This document shows positions 1 to 6,842 of a stretch of 14,698 nucleotides of DNA, in pieces. Each line of letters begins with the position of its first letter. The first letter of the stretch is position 1. Position numbers and translations under genes: made by a program. The DNA comes from Flavobacteriia bacterium (GTDB taxonomy: Bacteria > Bacteroidota > Bacteroidia > Flavobacteriales > Flavobacteriaceae). Under the pieces are notes generated by a model. The model was not told where the DNA came from, did not search any database, and worked only from the letters and a program-made list of their open reading frames with translations. Location of the stretch: contig QNYL01000069.1 of assembly GCA_003973375.1 (NCBI GenBank), forward strand, positions 1 to 14,698, given 5' to 3'.

Positions 1-2
1 GT

Positions 3-137
3 TTCGGACTTGGTTACAAATATCCTTTGATAAAAAATGGTCATTCTTTTAAAGCTGCTTTTACCATTGAAGAAAACCATTGGAATGGAATGACGAATCT
101 TCAGCTGAATATAAAAGATATTAAGAAAGAGAAGTGA
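3..137 (+). CDS. recJ: RecJ single-strand DNA exonuclease, C-terminal end (partial)
   Basis: Only the last 44 residues are visible; the reading frame enters from the left edge and ends at TGA 135-137. The tail carries a core ENHWNG followed by LQLNIKDI, which I recognise as the end of the C-terminal OB-type domain of Bacteroidota RecJ, the 5'-3' single-strand DNA exonuclease that works in recombination and mismatch repair. The catalytic DHH and DHHA1 domains would lie upstream, outside the window, so the call rests on a short C-terminal signature alone. The stop codon falls inside the first unit of the heptanucleotide repeat that follows, so the repeat array abuts the gene directly. No convincing terminator follows the stop at once; the first hairpin candidate is about 250 nt downstream (385-402). 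Confidence 0.7.
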   Translation, partial: FGLGYKYPLIKNGHSFKAAFTIEENHWNGMTNLQLNIKDIKKEK

Positions 138-209
138 GTTTTGAGTGTTGAGTGTTGAGTGTTGAGTTTTTGAGTTTTGAGTTTTGAGTTTTGAGTGTTT
201 AGTGATGAG
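134..209. repeat. Degenerate heptanucleotide tandem repeat (TTGAGTG/TTGAGTT)
   Basis: About ten tandem copies of a 7-nt unit, TTGAGTG or TTGAGTT with one 8-nt variant, begin at the recJ stop codon and fade into looser TGATG-like copies up to about 236. The plus strand has no C at all from 106 to 209, so the array is a strongly strand-asymmetric G/T/A tract. This looks like a slippage-expanded minisatellite. No protein-coding potential is apparent. Confidence 0.85.
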
Positions 210-324
210 CGGTGAAATGGTGATGTGCTGATGTGATGTTGATTCATAAATAATAATCTATCAAAAATCAAGCAATTTATAGACAGACACTAATATTAAC
301 CCCAAAAATTCACCTCTAAGCTAA

Positions 325-332
325 TATTTTTG
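325..332 (+). promoter_or_regulatory. Possible -7 promoter element (TATTTTTG)
   Basis: TATTTTTG followed by C fits the Bacteroidota primary-sigma -7 consensus TAnnTTTG. No clear TTG -33 element is seen 17-23 nt upstream. An ATG pair starts at 360 and 363, a suitable distance downstream, but it opens only a 26-codon frame that ends at TAA 438-440 inside the 91-bp palindrome. The element may belong to a gene lost by insertion or deletion, or it may be chance in A/T-rich DNA. Confidence 0.3.
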
Positions 333-384
333 CACCAATTTACTTGATATCAATATTTTATGATGAAAATTTTTAAATTTATTT

Positions 385-402
385 TAGCCCAAATTTGGGC
401 TA
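385..402. repeat. 18-bp perfect palindrome
   Basis: TAGCCCAAATTTGGGCTA is a perfect palindrome. As RNA it could fold with a 7-bp stem and an AATT loop, and it is followed on the plus strand by a T-rich but interrupted stretch. It could be a weak terminator for recJ read-through or an operator-type site. It lies nine bases before the larger 91-bp palindrome. Confidence 0.6.
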
Positions 403-410
403 TTGTTTAT

Positions 411-501
411 ATTTTGAGCAAGCATCTACTACGTTGCTAACTTTTTGATATACAATAGTATATCTGCAAAGTTAGACGCCTTGTATCTGCATACTCAAAA
501 T
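411..501. repeat. 91-bp imperfect palindrome, MITE-like or REP-like element
   Basis: Three nested perfect arm pairs share one centre near position 456: ATTTTGAG 411-418 with CTCAAAAT 494-501, CTAACTTT 437-444 with AAAGTTAG 468-475, and GATATAC 447-453 with GTATATC 458-464 around an AATA loop. The intervening 18-nt segments (419-436 and 476-493) match at about half their positions. The arms end sharply at 411 and 501. The immediate flanks TTGTTTAT (403-410) and TTGTGAAT (502-509) agree at 6 of 8 bases, which could be a decayed target-site duplication or chance. The element forms the broken edge of the neighbouring pseudogene. It encodes no protein, so if mobile it would need a transposase supplied in trans. 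Confidence 0.6.
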
Positions 502-929
502 TTGTGAATTATCCAGGTTATAGTAGGTTTCTGACCGGCCTTCCCAGTTGGAATTATACACAGACTCATATCCGTTTATCCCAAAAAATCATATTCTTCG
601 GGCTGGTATTTTATATTTACACAGACTGTTCTGCCGGGCAGGATGCGGTTGAATTCATAAGAGAAATTGTACAATCCGCTGCCTTTGGTAAAAAAGGGAA
701 TTTCAAGAAAATACCGGTCGTAATATTTGGGATAGATCTTTCCATCTCCATAATTGTACAGGTCGATCAGACCTCCATATTGTAATCCAAGGTCGCTGTT
801 GTAAGTGATGGCCTTAAATACCTCGAAACTTCATCCATTTTTAATAGAAGAATCTTTTTTCTCTTCTTGTGCAAAAAGTATTTTTCCGGAAAGGAACAAG
901 GGCATAAAAAAGAAGATGAAATTCTTCAT
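502..929 (-). pseudogene. Remnant of a BamA/Omp85-like outer-membrane protein gene
   Basis: Reading leftward from ATG 927-929, a signal-peptide-like start (MKNFIFFFMPLFL, then FAQ) is followed by recognisable N-terminal segments of Bacteroidota BamA/TamA-like barrel proteins: AITYNSDLGLQYGG, YNYGDGKIYP, FTKGSG and, in another frame, GINGYESVYN. Two lesions break it. Codon 33 is TGA (831-833), where the family typically has a Trp before SF, so a TGG to TGA change is likely. A single-base loss in the run near 579-583 shifts the frame just before GINGY. The sequence then stops at the 91-bp palindrome, so roughly the first 140 codons of a protein of several hundred remain. It starts 12 nt after tadA ends, so it was probably the last gene of a murI-tadA operon. 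Family assignment is from remembered motifs; the disruption is visible directly. Confidence 0.72.
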
Positions 930-941
930 AAGAATAGTAAA

Positions 942-1391
942 TTAGTTCAGATTTCTTTTTTCAATAAAGAATTTTTTTAACAGATTCCCGCATTCATTTT
1001 CAAGAACACCTTCTGTAACCTTTGTTTTGGGATGAAGCCGGGTTTTAAAATGCTGATATCCTCTGTAAGGATCATGTGCTCCGAAAACAATTTTGCCAAT
1101 TTGTGTCCAATAGGCTGCCCCGGCACACATTTGGCAAGGTTCCAAAGTAACGTAAAGAGTACATTTTTGAAGATATTTCCCTCCCAGAAAATCTGCAGCG
1201 GCAGTAAAAGCCTGCATTTCGGCATGTGCGGTAACATCATTCAGGGTTTCTGTAAGATTATGAGCTCTTGCAATAATTCTGTTATTGATAACCACCACGG
1301 CCCCTATGGGAACTTCCCCTTTTTCATAAGCGATCTCAGCTTCCTGAAGGGCTTTTCTCATAAAATATTCATCGTTAAAAGGACTTTCCAT
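942..1391 (-). CDS. tadA: tRNA-specific adenosine deaminase TadA
   Basis: This 149-residue cytidine/deoxycytidylate-deaminase-fold protein has the zinc site of the family: H56-A-E58 (HAEMQ) and the PCQMC motif with C86 and C89; E58 is the proton shuttle. TadA deaminates adenosine 34 to inosine in the anticodon of tRNA-Arg(ACG) so that it reads CGU, CGC and CGA. Length and the early VPIGAVVV segment are typical of bacterial TadA. The chosen ATG lies 1 nt after the stop of murI, which implies co-transcription and translational coupling; an internal Met at residue 11 would shorten the first helix and is less likely. A broader nucleoside-deaminase role (guanine or cytosine) cannot be fully excluded from sequence, but the N-terminal and active-site pattern favours tRNA editing. 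Confidence 0.94.
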   Translation of the reverse strand: MESPFNDEYFMRKALQEAEIAYEKGEVPIGAVVVINNRIIARAHNLTETLNDVTAHAEMQAFTAAADFLGGKYLQKCTLYVTLEPCQMCAGAAYWTQIGKIVFGAHDPYRGYQHFKTRLHPKTKVTEGVLENECGNLLKKFFIEKRNLN

Positions 1392-1392
1392 A

Positions 1393-2181
1393 TTAAAAAT
1401 CTAATTTTTCTGCCATCAAATCTGAATCGATCTGGTTTAATATTTGCTGTAAAACCACTTTATTCTTGTTGGTGTAAAAGTAACGTTCTGGTCTTGATTT
1501 ACTGTTATTAAGCAGATTTTCCTGTATCAGTATGTTACGGGTTTGCCTGGCAATGGCTTCCCCGGTATCGATAATGGTTACTTTATCGCCGGTAATTTCT
1601 TTTAACTGGGGAATTAAGAACGGATAATGTGTACATCCCAGTACCAGATGATCAATATTCTTTTCCAGCAAGGGTTGAATATATTTTTTTAGAAGTCCGG
1701 CCATTTCTTCAGAATAAATTTTATTGGATTCAATCAGTTTTACAAGTCCTTCTCCTATTTGATGTGTTACATTAACCCCTTTGGCAAATCTTTGTGAAGT
1801 TTCGTATAAAAGATCACTTTTAAGGGTACCCTGAGTTGCCAGAATACCCACACTTTTGGTCTTTGAATTGAGTGCTGCCGGTTTAATTCCGGGTTGTGTT
1901 CTGATAAACTGAACATTATAACGTTCCCGCAAAGTCTTAACCGCATTGGTGGAGGCTGTATTACAAGCTACTACAATGATCTTACAATTCTTTTTCAGCA
2001 AAAATTCTGTGTTTTTGATACTCAGATCGATGATCTCCTTCTTACTTTTTTCACCGTAGGGTGCATTTTTACTATCGGCGAGATAGATGGTATTTTCATA
2101 AGGTAACAATTTATGAATCTCCCTGTAAATGGTAAGTCCACCAACTCCGGAGTCGAATATGCCTATAGGATTCTCATTCAT
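1393..2181 (-). CDS. murI: Glutamate racemase
   Basis: MurI interconverts L- and D-glutamate in the cytoplasm, a cofactor-independent reaction that supplies D-Glu for peptidoglycan stem peptides. The 262-residue length is normal. Visible signatures are GIFDSGVGGL (7-16, with Asp10), ADSKNAPYGEKS (35-46), VACNTAST (71-78, catalytic Cys73) and LGCTHYPFL (181-189, catalytic Cys183 with His185). Both catalytic cysteines are present. It starts at ATG 2179-2181, divergent from dxs across a 110-bp gap, and its stop is followed 1 nt later by tadA. I see no TAnnTTTG box on its side of the divergent gap. The C-terminal 60 residues are less conserved but show no break. Confidence 0.97.
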   Translation of the reverse strand: MNENPIGIFDSGVGGLTIYREIHKLLPYENTIYLADSKNAPYGEKSKKEIIDLSIKNTEFLLKKNCKIIVVACNTASTNAVKTLRERYNVQFIRTQPGIKPAALNSKTKSVGILATQGTLKSDLLYETSQRFAKGVNVTHQIGEGLVKLIESNKIYSEEMAGLLKKYIQPLLEKNIDHLVLGCTHYPFLIPQLKEITGDKVTIIDTGEAIARQTRNILIQENLLNNSKSRPERYFYTNKNKVVLQQILNQIDSDLMAEKLDF

Positions 2182-2242
2182 CTTTTATTGTAAAATACTG
2201 TAATTTATCAGTCATTTTTATTTTGTTTCTGAGCGTCTAAAT

Positions 2243-2285
2243 TTAATAATTTTATCCTTATTTTTATCGACCATAAAATTATTAA
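2243..2285. promoter_or_regulatory. 13-bp AT-only inverted repeat in the murI/dxs divergent gap
   Basis: TTAATAATTTTAT (2243-2255) and ATAAAATTATTAA (2273-2285) are perfect inverted repeats around a 17-nt loop. The right arm ends 6 nt before the TTG start codon of dxs and contains the in-frame TAA (2283-2285) that limits that gene. It could be an operator shared by the divergent genes or an RNA hairpin affecting dxs translation. The arms are entirely A/T, so chance in A/T-rich DNA is a real alternative. Confidence 0.4.
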
Positions 2286-2291
2286 TTCGCA

Positions 2292-4076
2292 TTGAGTCAA
2301 TTCCTGAAAAATATTGATACTCCCTCTGATCTGAAAAGGCTTTCCCCTGAGGATTTACCTGCTTTGGCTCAGGAAATCAGGGATTTTATTATTGATATTG
2401 TTTCAGAGAAAAAAGGCCATCTGGGCTCCAGCCTCGGAGTGGTAGAATTAACAATTGCTTTGCATTACGTTTTTAATACTCCCGATGACCAACTTATATG
2501 GGATGTTGGCCATCAGGCATATCCGCATAAGATACTTACAGGCAGAAGAGATCGTTTCCATACCAACAGGCAACTGAACGGTATTTCCGGTTTTCCGAAA
2601 AGGGGAGAAAGCAAATACGATAGTTTTGGTGTGGGACATTCCTCCACATCGATTTCTGCTGCACTGGGAATGGCCATAGCTTCGCGTTTAAAAAGCAATT
2701 TAGAACGGCATCATATTGCAGTGATTGGTGATGCAAGTATTGCTGCCGGAATGGCTTTTGAAGGTTTAAATCATGCCGGAGTTGCCAGATCAAATCTTTT
2801 AATCATCCTTAATGACAATGAAATGGGGATTGATCCTAATGTGGGCGCTTTAAAACAATACCTTACCTCCGTTAAAAAAGAAGATCTGGATACTCAAAAG
2901 ATTAAACAGGATAATATCTTTGAGGCTCTGAACTTTACTTATTTCGGACCGGTTGACGGACATGATATCAAAGTACTTATCCATCAGCTGGAGGAATTAA
3001 AAAAAGTTTCCGGACCAAAATTTCTTCATGTGATCACTAAAAAGGGAAAGGGATTACGTCAGGCAGAATTTGATCAGATTACTTATCATGCACCGGAAAA
3101 ATTTGATAAGATTACGGGAGATATCATCAAAAGATCTGAAAAGAAAGTACCTCCTAAATTTCAGGATGTTTTCGGGCTGACACTGGTGGAGCTGGCAAGG
3201 AAGAATGAAAAGATCATCGGTATTACACCGGCTATGCCTACCGGAAGTTCGATGAAATATATGATAGCAGAATTCCCCGAAAGGGCTTTCGATGTAGGAA
3301 TTGCCGAACAACATGCCGTTACTCTGGCAGCAGGACTCGCCACACAGGGTATGATCCCTTTTTGTGCGATCTATTCAACTTTTATACAGCGGGCCTATGA
3401 CCAGGTTATTCATGATGTAGCCATACAGGACCTTCCGGTTATTTTTTGTCTGGACAGGGCCGGACTGGTAGGGGAAGATGGCGCAACACATCATGGAGTC
3501 TTTGATCTTGCTTTTCTAAGAATTGTTCCCAACATGATCGTCTGTGCTCCTATGGATGAGGTTGAACTCAGAAATATGATGTACACCGCCCAGCTTGGTA
3601 TGGGGCATCCTGTAGCAATAAGATATCCCCGCGGAACAGGAGAAATGATCAACTGGGAAAAACCCTTCAAAAAGATTGAAACTGGTAAAGGAGTACTTTT
3701 AACTCCTGGAGATAAAGTTGCTGTTTTAAGTATTGGAACGATTGGATTAAAAATAAGATCGGTAGTAAAGGAATTCAAAAAAGGGGATATAGCACACTAC
3801 AATATGCGTTTTGTAAAACCTCTGGATAAGGAATTGTTAAAAAATATTTTTAAAAAGTTTAAAAAGATTATTACTGTTGAAGATGGTATAATATTTGGTG
3901 GCTTTGGGAGTGCAGTATTAGAATTTGCAAATAAAAATAATTACCGTCACCAAATAGAAATTCTAGGAATCCGGGATAAATTTATTGAACACGGAACGGT
4001 TGAACAATTACATAGAATTGCCGGACTGGATAAAGAGAACCTAAAAAGAACCATTCAAACAGTTTTGGATAAGTAA
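2292..4076 (+). CDS. dxs: 1-deoxy-D-xylulose-5-phosphate synthase
   Basis: DXS condenses pyruvate with glyceraldehyde 3-phosphate, using thiamine diphosphate (TPP), to make DXP, the first step of the MEP isoprenoid pathway and a precursor for vitamins B1 and B6. The 594-residue protein shows, in order, GHQAYPHKILTGRRD (73-87), the GISGFPKR and GHSSTS substrate/TPP segments (98-120), the TPP-Mg motif starting GDA (146-148) and ending at the Asn residues near 174-176, catalytic Glu339 in IAEQHAV, and DRAGLVGEDGATHHG (388-402), then a transketolase C-terminal domain. GDA instead of GDG is common in this phylum. The start is TTG 2292-2294: TAA at 2283-2285 blocks any upstream start and no internal ATG precedes conserved sequence. 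A DUF3078 gene follows 13 nt downstream, probably in the same transcript. Confidence 0.96.
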   Translation: MSQFLKNIDTPSDLKRLSPEDLPALAQEIRDFIIDIVSEKKGHLGSSLGVVELTIALHYVFNTPDDQLIWDVGHQAYPHKILTGRRDRFHTNRQLNGISGFPKRGESKYDSFGVGHSSTSISAALGMAIASRLKSNLERHHIAVIGDASIAAGMAFEGLNHAGVARSNLLIILNDNEMGIDPNVGALKQYLTSVKKEDLDTQKIKQDNIFEALNFTYFGPVDGHDIKVLIHQLEELKKVSGPKFLHVITKKGKGLRQAEFDQITYHAPEKFDKITGDIIKRSEKKVPPKFQDVFGLTLVELARKNEKIIGITPAMPTGSSMKYMIAEFPERAFDVGIAEQHAVTLAAGLATQGMIPFCAIYSTFIQRAYDQVIHDVAIQDLPVIFCLDRAGLVGEDGATHHGVFDLAFLRIVPNMIVCAPMDEVELRNMMYTAQLGMGHPVAIRYPRGTGEMINWEKPFKKIETGKGVLLTPGDKVAVLSIGTIGLKIRSVVKEFKKGDIAHYNMRFVKPLDKELLKNIFKKFKKIITVEDGIIFGGFGSAVLEFANKNNYRHQIEILGIRDKFIEHGTVEQLHRIAGLDKENLKRTIQTVLDK

Positions 4077-4089
4077 AACAGATATCTAT

Positions 4090-5376
4090 ATGAAGAAATT
4101 AGTTTTTTTATTTTTTATATTAACATTTTCAATATCGTATTCACAAGTAGAAGAAAAGGAAGAAAAGAGAGATTCTGTGAATATAATCGAAACTACTCAT
4201 TTCGATTTAAAAACTGAAAAGCCAAGGTCATTTTTCAAGCCTCTCAGATGGGATTCCATGGAGATCTATAAAAAAACCTTTTATATAGAGAATTACGTAC
4301 TGATGCGAAAAGAGGTTCTTGATTCTCTTTTACGCCCTTACTATATTGTTAAAGTGGATTCTGTTAAAAAAGACACTCTCTTTATACCCAAATACCGCCC
4401 CAAAGTAAATAAGATCACGCTTGATACCTCTTATGTAAAAAAGCCAACTCAGGTAACTTTTATTAATTCGAGTACCTATCACGGGATCGATACCGTAAAA
4501 GCATTGAGTGATGTTAAAGTAGTTAGCGTAAAAAGGATCAACCGGGTTATTGATCCGGCATGGTGGGTAAATCAGAACAGTATTGGTCTGGATGTAAATG
4601 AAGTGGCCTTTTTAAATTGGAGTGCTGGAGGGGAGAATGCGATCTCGGGATTATTAAAGATCAATTTTAACCGGACCTATGAGAATGAACGACTGCTTTG
4701 GAAAAGTGAGATAAGGATGCGTTACGGGCTAAACATGCAGGAGGGAAGGGAAGTGAGAAAAACCAATGATGAACTAAGATTAAATTCTTCTTTAGGATAC
4801 AGATCATATCTGGGCTCGGACTGGTATTATACCATGAGATTTAATTTTTATACACAGTTTACAGATGGCTTTAAATATCCCGATACTGAAAATCCTATTT
4901 CCCGCTTTTTTGCACCTGCCTATCTGTTCTTTGGAGCCGGGGCACAGTATAATTTAAAGCCTAAACATTTTACGGTGTATATGTCGCCGGTCACTTTTAA
5001 ATCCACTTTTGTTTTGGATGATATACTTTCCGATGAAGGTGCTTTTGGGGTAGAGAAAGGAAGACGTTCACGTATAGAATTTGGAGCTCTGATACAATCG
5101 CACTGGCAGGTTGAAGTTGTCAAGAACATTGCGATGGAAAATAAATTAAGTCTGTACACCGATTATATCAATAATTTTGGAAATATTGATGTGGACTGGC
5201 GGCTCAATTTTAAATTTAAGGTTAATAAATTCTTTGAAGCAGGTTTTGGAACACATCTGATCTATGATGATGACATCAAATATAAAGAAGTGAATGATAG
5301 TGGTGATATCATTACTTATGGTGCCCGAGTTCAATTCAAACAGCAGCTGGTAATCGGAGTTTTACTTAAATTCTAA
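4090..5376 (+). CDS. DUF3078 family outer-membrane protein, function unknown
   Basis: A 428-residue exported protein: residues 1-18 form a lipophilic signal peptide (MKKLVFLFFILTFSISYS) with cleavage expected before Gln19. Residues about 22-150 are polar and rich in Lys and Asp. The diagnostic segment then begins, with DPAWWVNQNSIGLD (155-168) and FLNWSAGGENAISG (174-187), followed by alternating aromatic/polar strands to a terminal Phe428, as expected for an outer-membrane beta-barrel. I recognise this as DUF3078, a Bacteroidota family without an established function. It sits 13 nt after dxs, in the same operon, but nothing in the sequence links it to isoprenoid synthesis. It converges with dgt, leaving just 6 nt between the two stop codons and no terminator there. 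Confidence 0.85.
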   Translation: MKKLVFLFFILTFSISYSQVEEKEEKRDSVNIIETTHFDLKTEKPRSFFKPLRWDSMEIYKKTFYIENYVLMRKEVLDSLLRPYYIVKVDSVKKDTLFIPKYRPKVNKITLDTSYVKKPTQVTFINSSTYHGIDTVKALSDVKVVSVKRINRVIDPAWWVNQNSIGLDVNEVAFLNWSAGGENAISGLLKINFNRTYENERLLWKSEIRMRYGLNMQEGREVRKTNDELRLNSSLGYRSYLGSDWYYTMRFNFYTQFTDGFKYPDTENPISRFFAPAYLFFGAGAQYNLKPKHFTVYMSPVTFKSTFVLDDILSDEGAFGVEKGRRSRIEFGALIQSHWQVEVVKNIAMENKLSLYTDYINNFGNIDVDWRLNFKFKVNKFFEAGFGTHLIYDDDIKYKEVNDSGDIITYGARVQFKQQLVIGVLLKF

Positions 5377-5382
5377 AAAATA

Positions 5383-6726
5383 TCAGCTCAGATCGATGCC
5401 TTTGATCTTTTTATGTAATTGTATGGCGTAACCATCGGAAAGTCCGGAAACAAAACTGCAGGCCTGCATAATCCGGTCGTAGGTTGAATCTTTAGGCTCT
5501 TTATAATTTTCCGGTAGCAGACTAAAGATCAGTTTTTCATATCCCGATGCTTTATTCTGATATGTATTCTCAATTGCCGGTACAAACGCATCGAGCAGGT
5601 CTGCCAGAATCTGATAACCCGCTATTTCTTTTTCAACAACTTCATTGTTTTTGTAGATTTTTTCCACACTAAGTTTCAAGATATCATTAATCTGGGCTTC
5701 ATATTTACTTTTGTCCAGTAAAGACCTGTGAAAATTACCTTCCAGAATTTCCGTTTCATTATCGATAAATACTTTTGCGGCTTCATTGATCAGATTGCCG
5801 ATGGCAAGAGCTCTCAAATAGCTGATCCTGTCTTTTTTATGCTGTAATCTGTGGTATTTTTTTGTATTAATAGAGTCTCTGACCAGATTGATCAGATATT
5901 CCAGTGCATAGTCTTCAGAAACCAGCCCCAGGTTGATTCCATCTTCAAAATCGATAATGGTATAACAAATATCATCAGAAGCTTCTACCAGAAATGCAAG
6001 CGGATGACGTGAAAAACCGGTATATTCATTGTTGTTGGTAGGCTTTAAGCCGAGTTCTTTTGCCATGTCCAGGAAGAATTCTTTTTCCGATTGCAACACT
6101 CCGAATTTCTTTTCAGAGATATTTTTACTCGGTCTCTTGGGCAGGGATTCCTTAGGATATTTTGTAAAAGCCCCCAAAGTAGCATAAGACAAGCGTAAAC
6201 CACCTTCAATACCTGTTCTCGATTCGGTCAGGATCTTAAATCCCATAGCATTTCCTTCAAAGTCGATTAGATCTTGCCATTGTTTCGGGCCTAATAAGGA
6301 TTTATATTTCTTCCCGTTTCCGGAATTAAAATATTCTCCGATGGCATTTTCTCCGCTGTGACCAAAAGGAGGATTACCTATATCATGAGCCAGGGCAGCT
6401 GCAGCTACAATTGCTCCAAAATCATTAAACTGATATCCTTTTTCATAAAGCTCAGGGTATTTCATTAAAAGATGATTTCCAACAATCCTGCCTAAAGAAC
6501 GTGCTACAACAGATACTTCCAGACTGTGCGTTAAACGCGTATGAACGAAATCGGTTTTAGAGCGGGGGATCACCTGGGTTTTATCCTGCAGACTTCTAAA
6601 AGAGTCGGAGAAGATAATCCTGTCGTAATCAACTTCAAAACCCAGCCGGGTATTGTCCTGATCTTTTCGTAATCTTTTCTCAGTGTCGCCGTATCGTTTT
6701 AACGATAAAAGTTGTTCCCAGTTCAT
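5383..6726 (-). CDS. dgt: Deoxyguanosinetriphosphate triphosphohydrolase (HD domain)
   Basis: Dgt-family enzymes hydrolyse dGTP or other dNTPs to nucleoside and inorganic triphosphate, so they tune dNTP pools and can limit phage replication. The 447-residue protein has the N-terminal family signature RIIFSDSFRSLQDKTQV (36-52) and the metal-binding HD site: His67 in THSLEVS, His114-Asp115 in LAHDIGNPPFGHSGE, and Asp251 or Asp252 in EASDDICY. All are intact and the length matches the type-1 family. The start is ATG 6724-6726; a run of eight T bases on the plus strand lies close upstream and I see no Shine-Dalgarno. The gene faces a terminator-like hairpin 65 nt upstream, so its promoter should lie within 6727-6788. 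Substrate preference cannot be read from sequence. Confidence 0.95.
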   Translation of the reverse strand: MNWEQLLSLKRYGDTEKRLRKDQDNTRLGFEVDYDRIIFSDSFRSLQDKTQVIPRSKTDFVHTRLTHSLEVSVVARSLGRIVGNHLLMKYPELYEKGYQFNDFGAIVAAAALAHDIGNPPFGHSGENAIGEYFNSGNGKKYKSLLGPKQWQDLIDFEGNAMGFKILTESRTGIEGGLRLSYATLGAFTKYPKESLPKRPSKNISEKKFGVLQSEKEFFLDMAKELGLKPTNNNEYTGFSRHPLAFLVEASDDICYTIIDFEDGINLGLVSEDYALEYLINLVRDSINTKKYHRLQHKKDRISYLRALAIGNLINEAAKVFIDNETEILEGNFHRSLLDKSKYEAQINDILKLSVEKIYKNNEVVEKEIAGYQILADLLDAFVPAIENTYQNKASGYEKLIFSLLPENYKEPKDSTYDRIMQACSFVSGLSDGYAIQLHKKIKGIDLS

Positions 6727-6788
6727 TTATTTTTTTTGCTAAGATAAGATTTGTTGATTGTTTTTTTCCTAACGGAATAAAAAAATAA

Positions 6789-6812
6789 AAAAGAGCCTTA
6801 GCAGGCTCTTTT
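6789..6812. terminator. Bidirectional rho-independent terminator
   Basis: A perfect 10-bp stem AAAAGAGCCT (6789-6798) and AGGCTCTTTT (6803-6812) closes a TAGC loop. On the minus strand the stem is followed by a long T-rich tract (complement of 6774-6788); on the plus strand only by TTTT inside the stem and then AAAATTG. It therefore works best for minus-strand transcripts coming from 6813-7110 or from the AddB-like gene. Confidence 0.85.
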
Positions 6813-6815
6813 AAA

Positions 6816-6842
6816 ATTGTTATTGAGGGGGATAATAACAAT
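6816..6842. other. Hairpin with G-rich/C-rich loop next to the terminator
   Basis: Perfect 9-bp arms ATTGTTATT (6816-6824) and AATAACAAT (6834-6842) enclose the loop GAGGGGGAT, which reads ATCCCCCTC on the minus strand. With the terminator immediately downstream on the minus strand, the pair looks like the 3' end of a small RNA, with an exposed C-rich loop. No homology to a known RNA family is recognised. Confidence 0.45.

Noticed and set aside
146..148. GDA instead of GDG in the TPP motif of DXS (residue positions) considered as an inactivating change
   Set aside because: GDA occurs commonly in Bacteroidota DXS and all other catalytic motifs are intact.
134..240. Heptamer array considered as a CRISPR array
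   Set aside because: Units are 7 nt and contiguous, with no spacers and no cas genes in the window.
504..785. 93-codon open frame on the plus strand
   Set aside because: It is the antisense shadow of the BamA-like pseudogene; the minus strand carries recognisable family motifs and a signal peptide, while this frame has none.
1032..1511. 159-codon plus-strand frame
   Set aside because: Lies antisense across tadA and the end of murI, both of which have intact catalytic motifs; no support for a real product.
2182..2242. Search for TAnnTTTG promoter boxes for murI and dxs in the divergent gap
   Set aside because: Only near-matches such as TATTTTG at about 2218-2225; none good enough to annotate.
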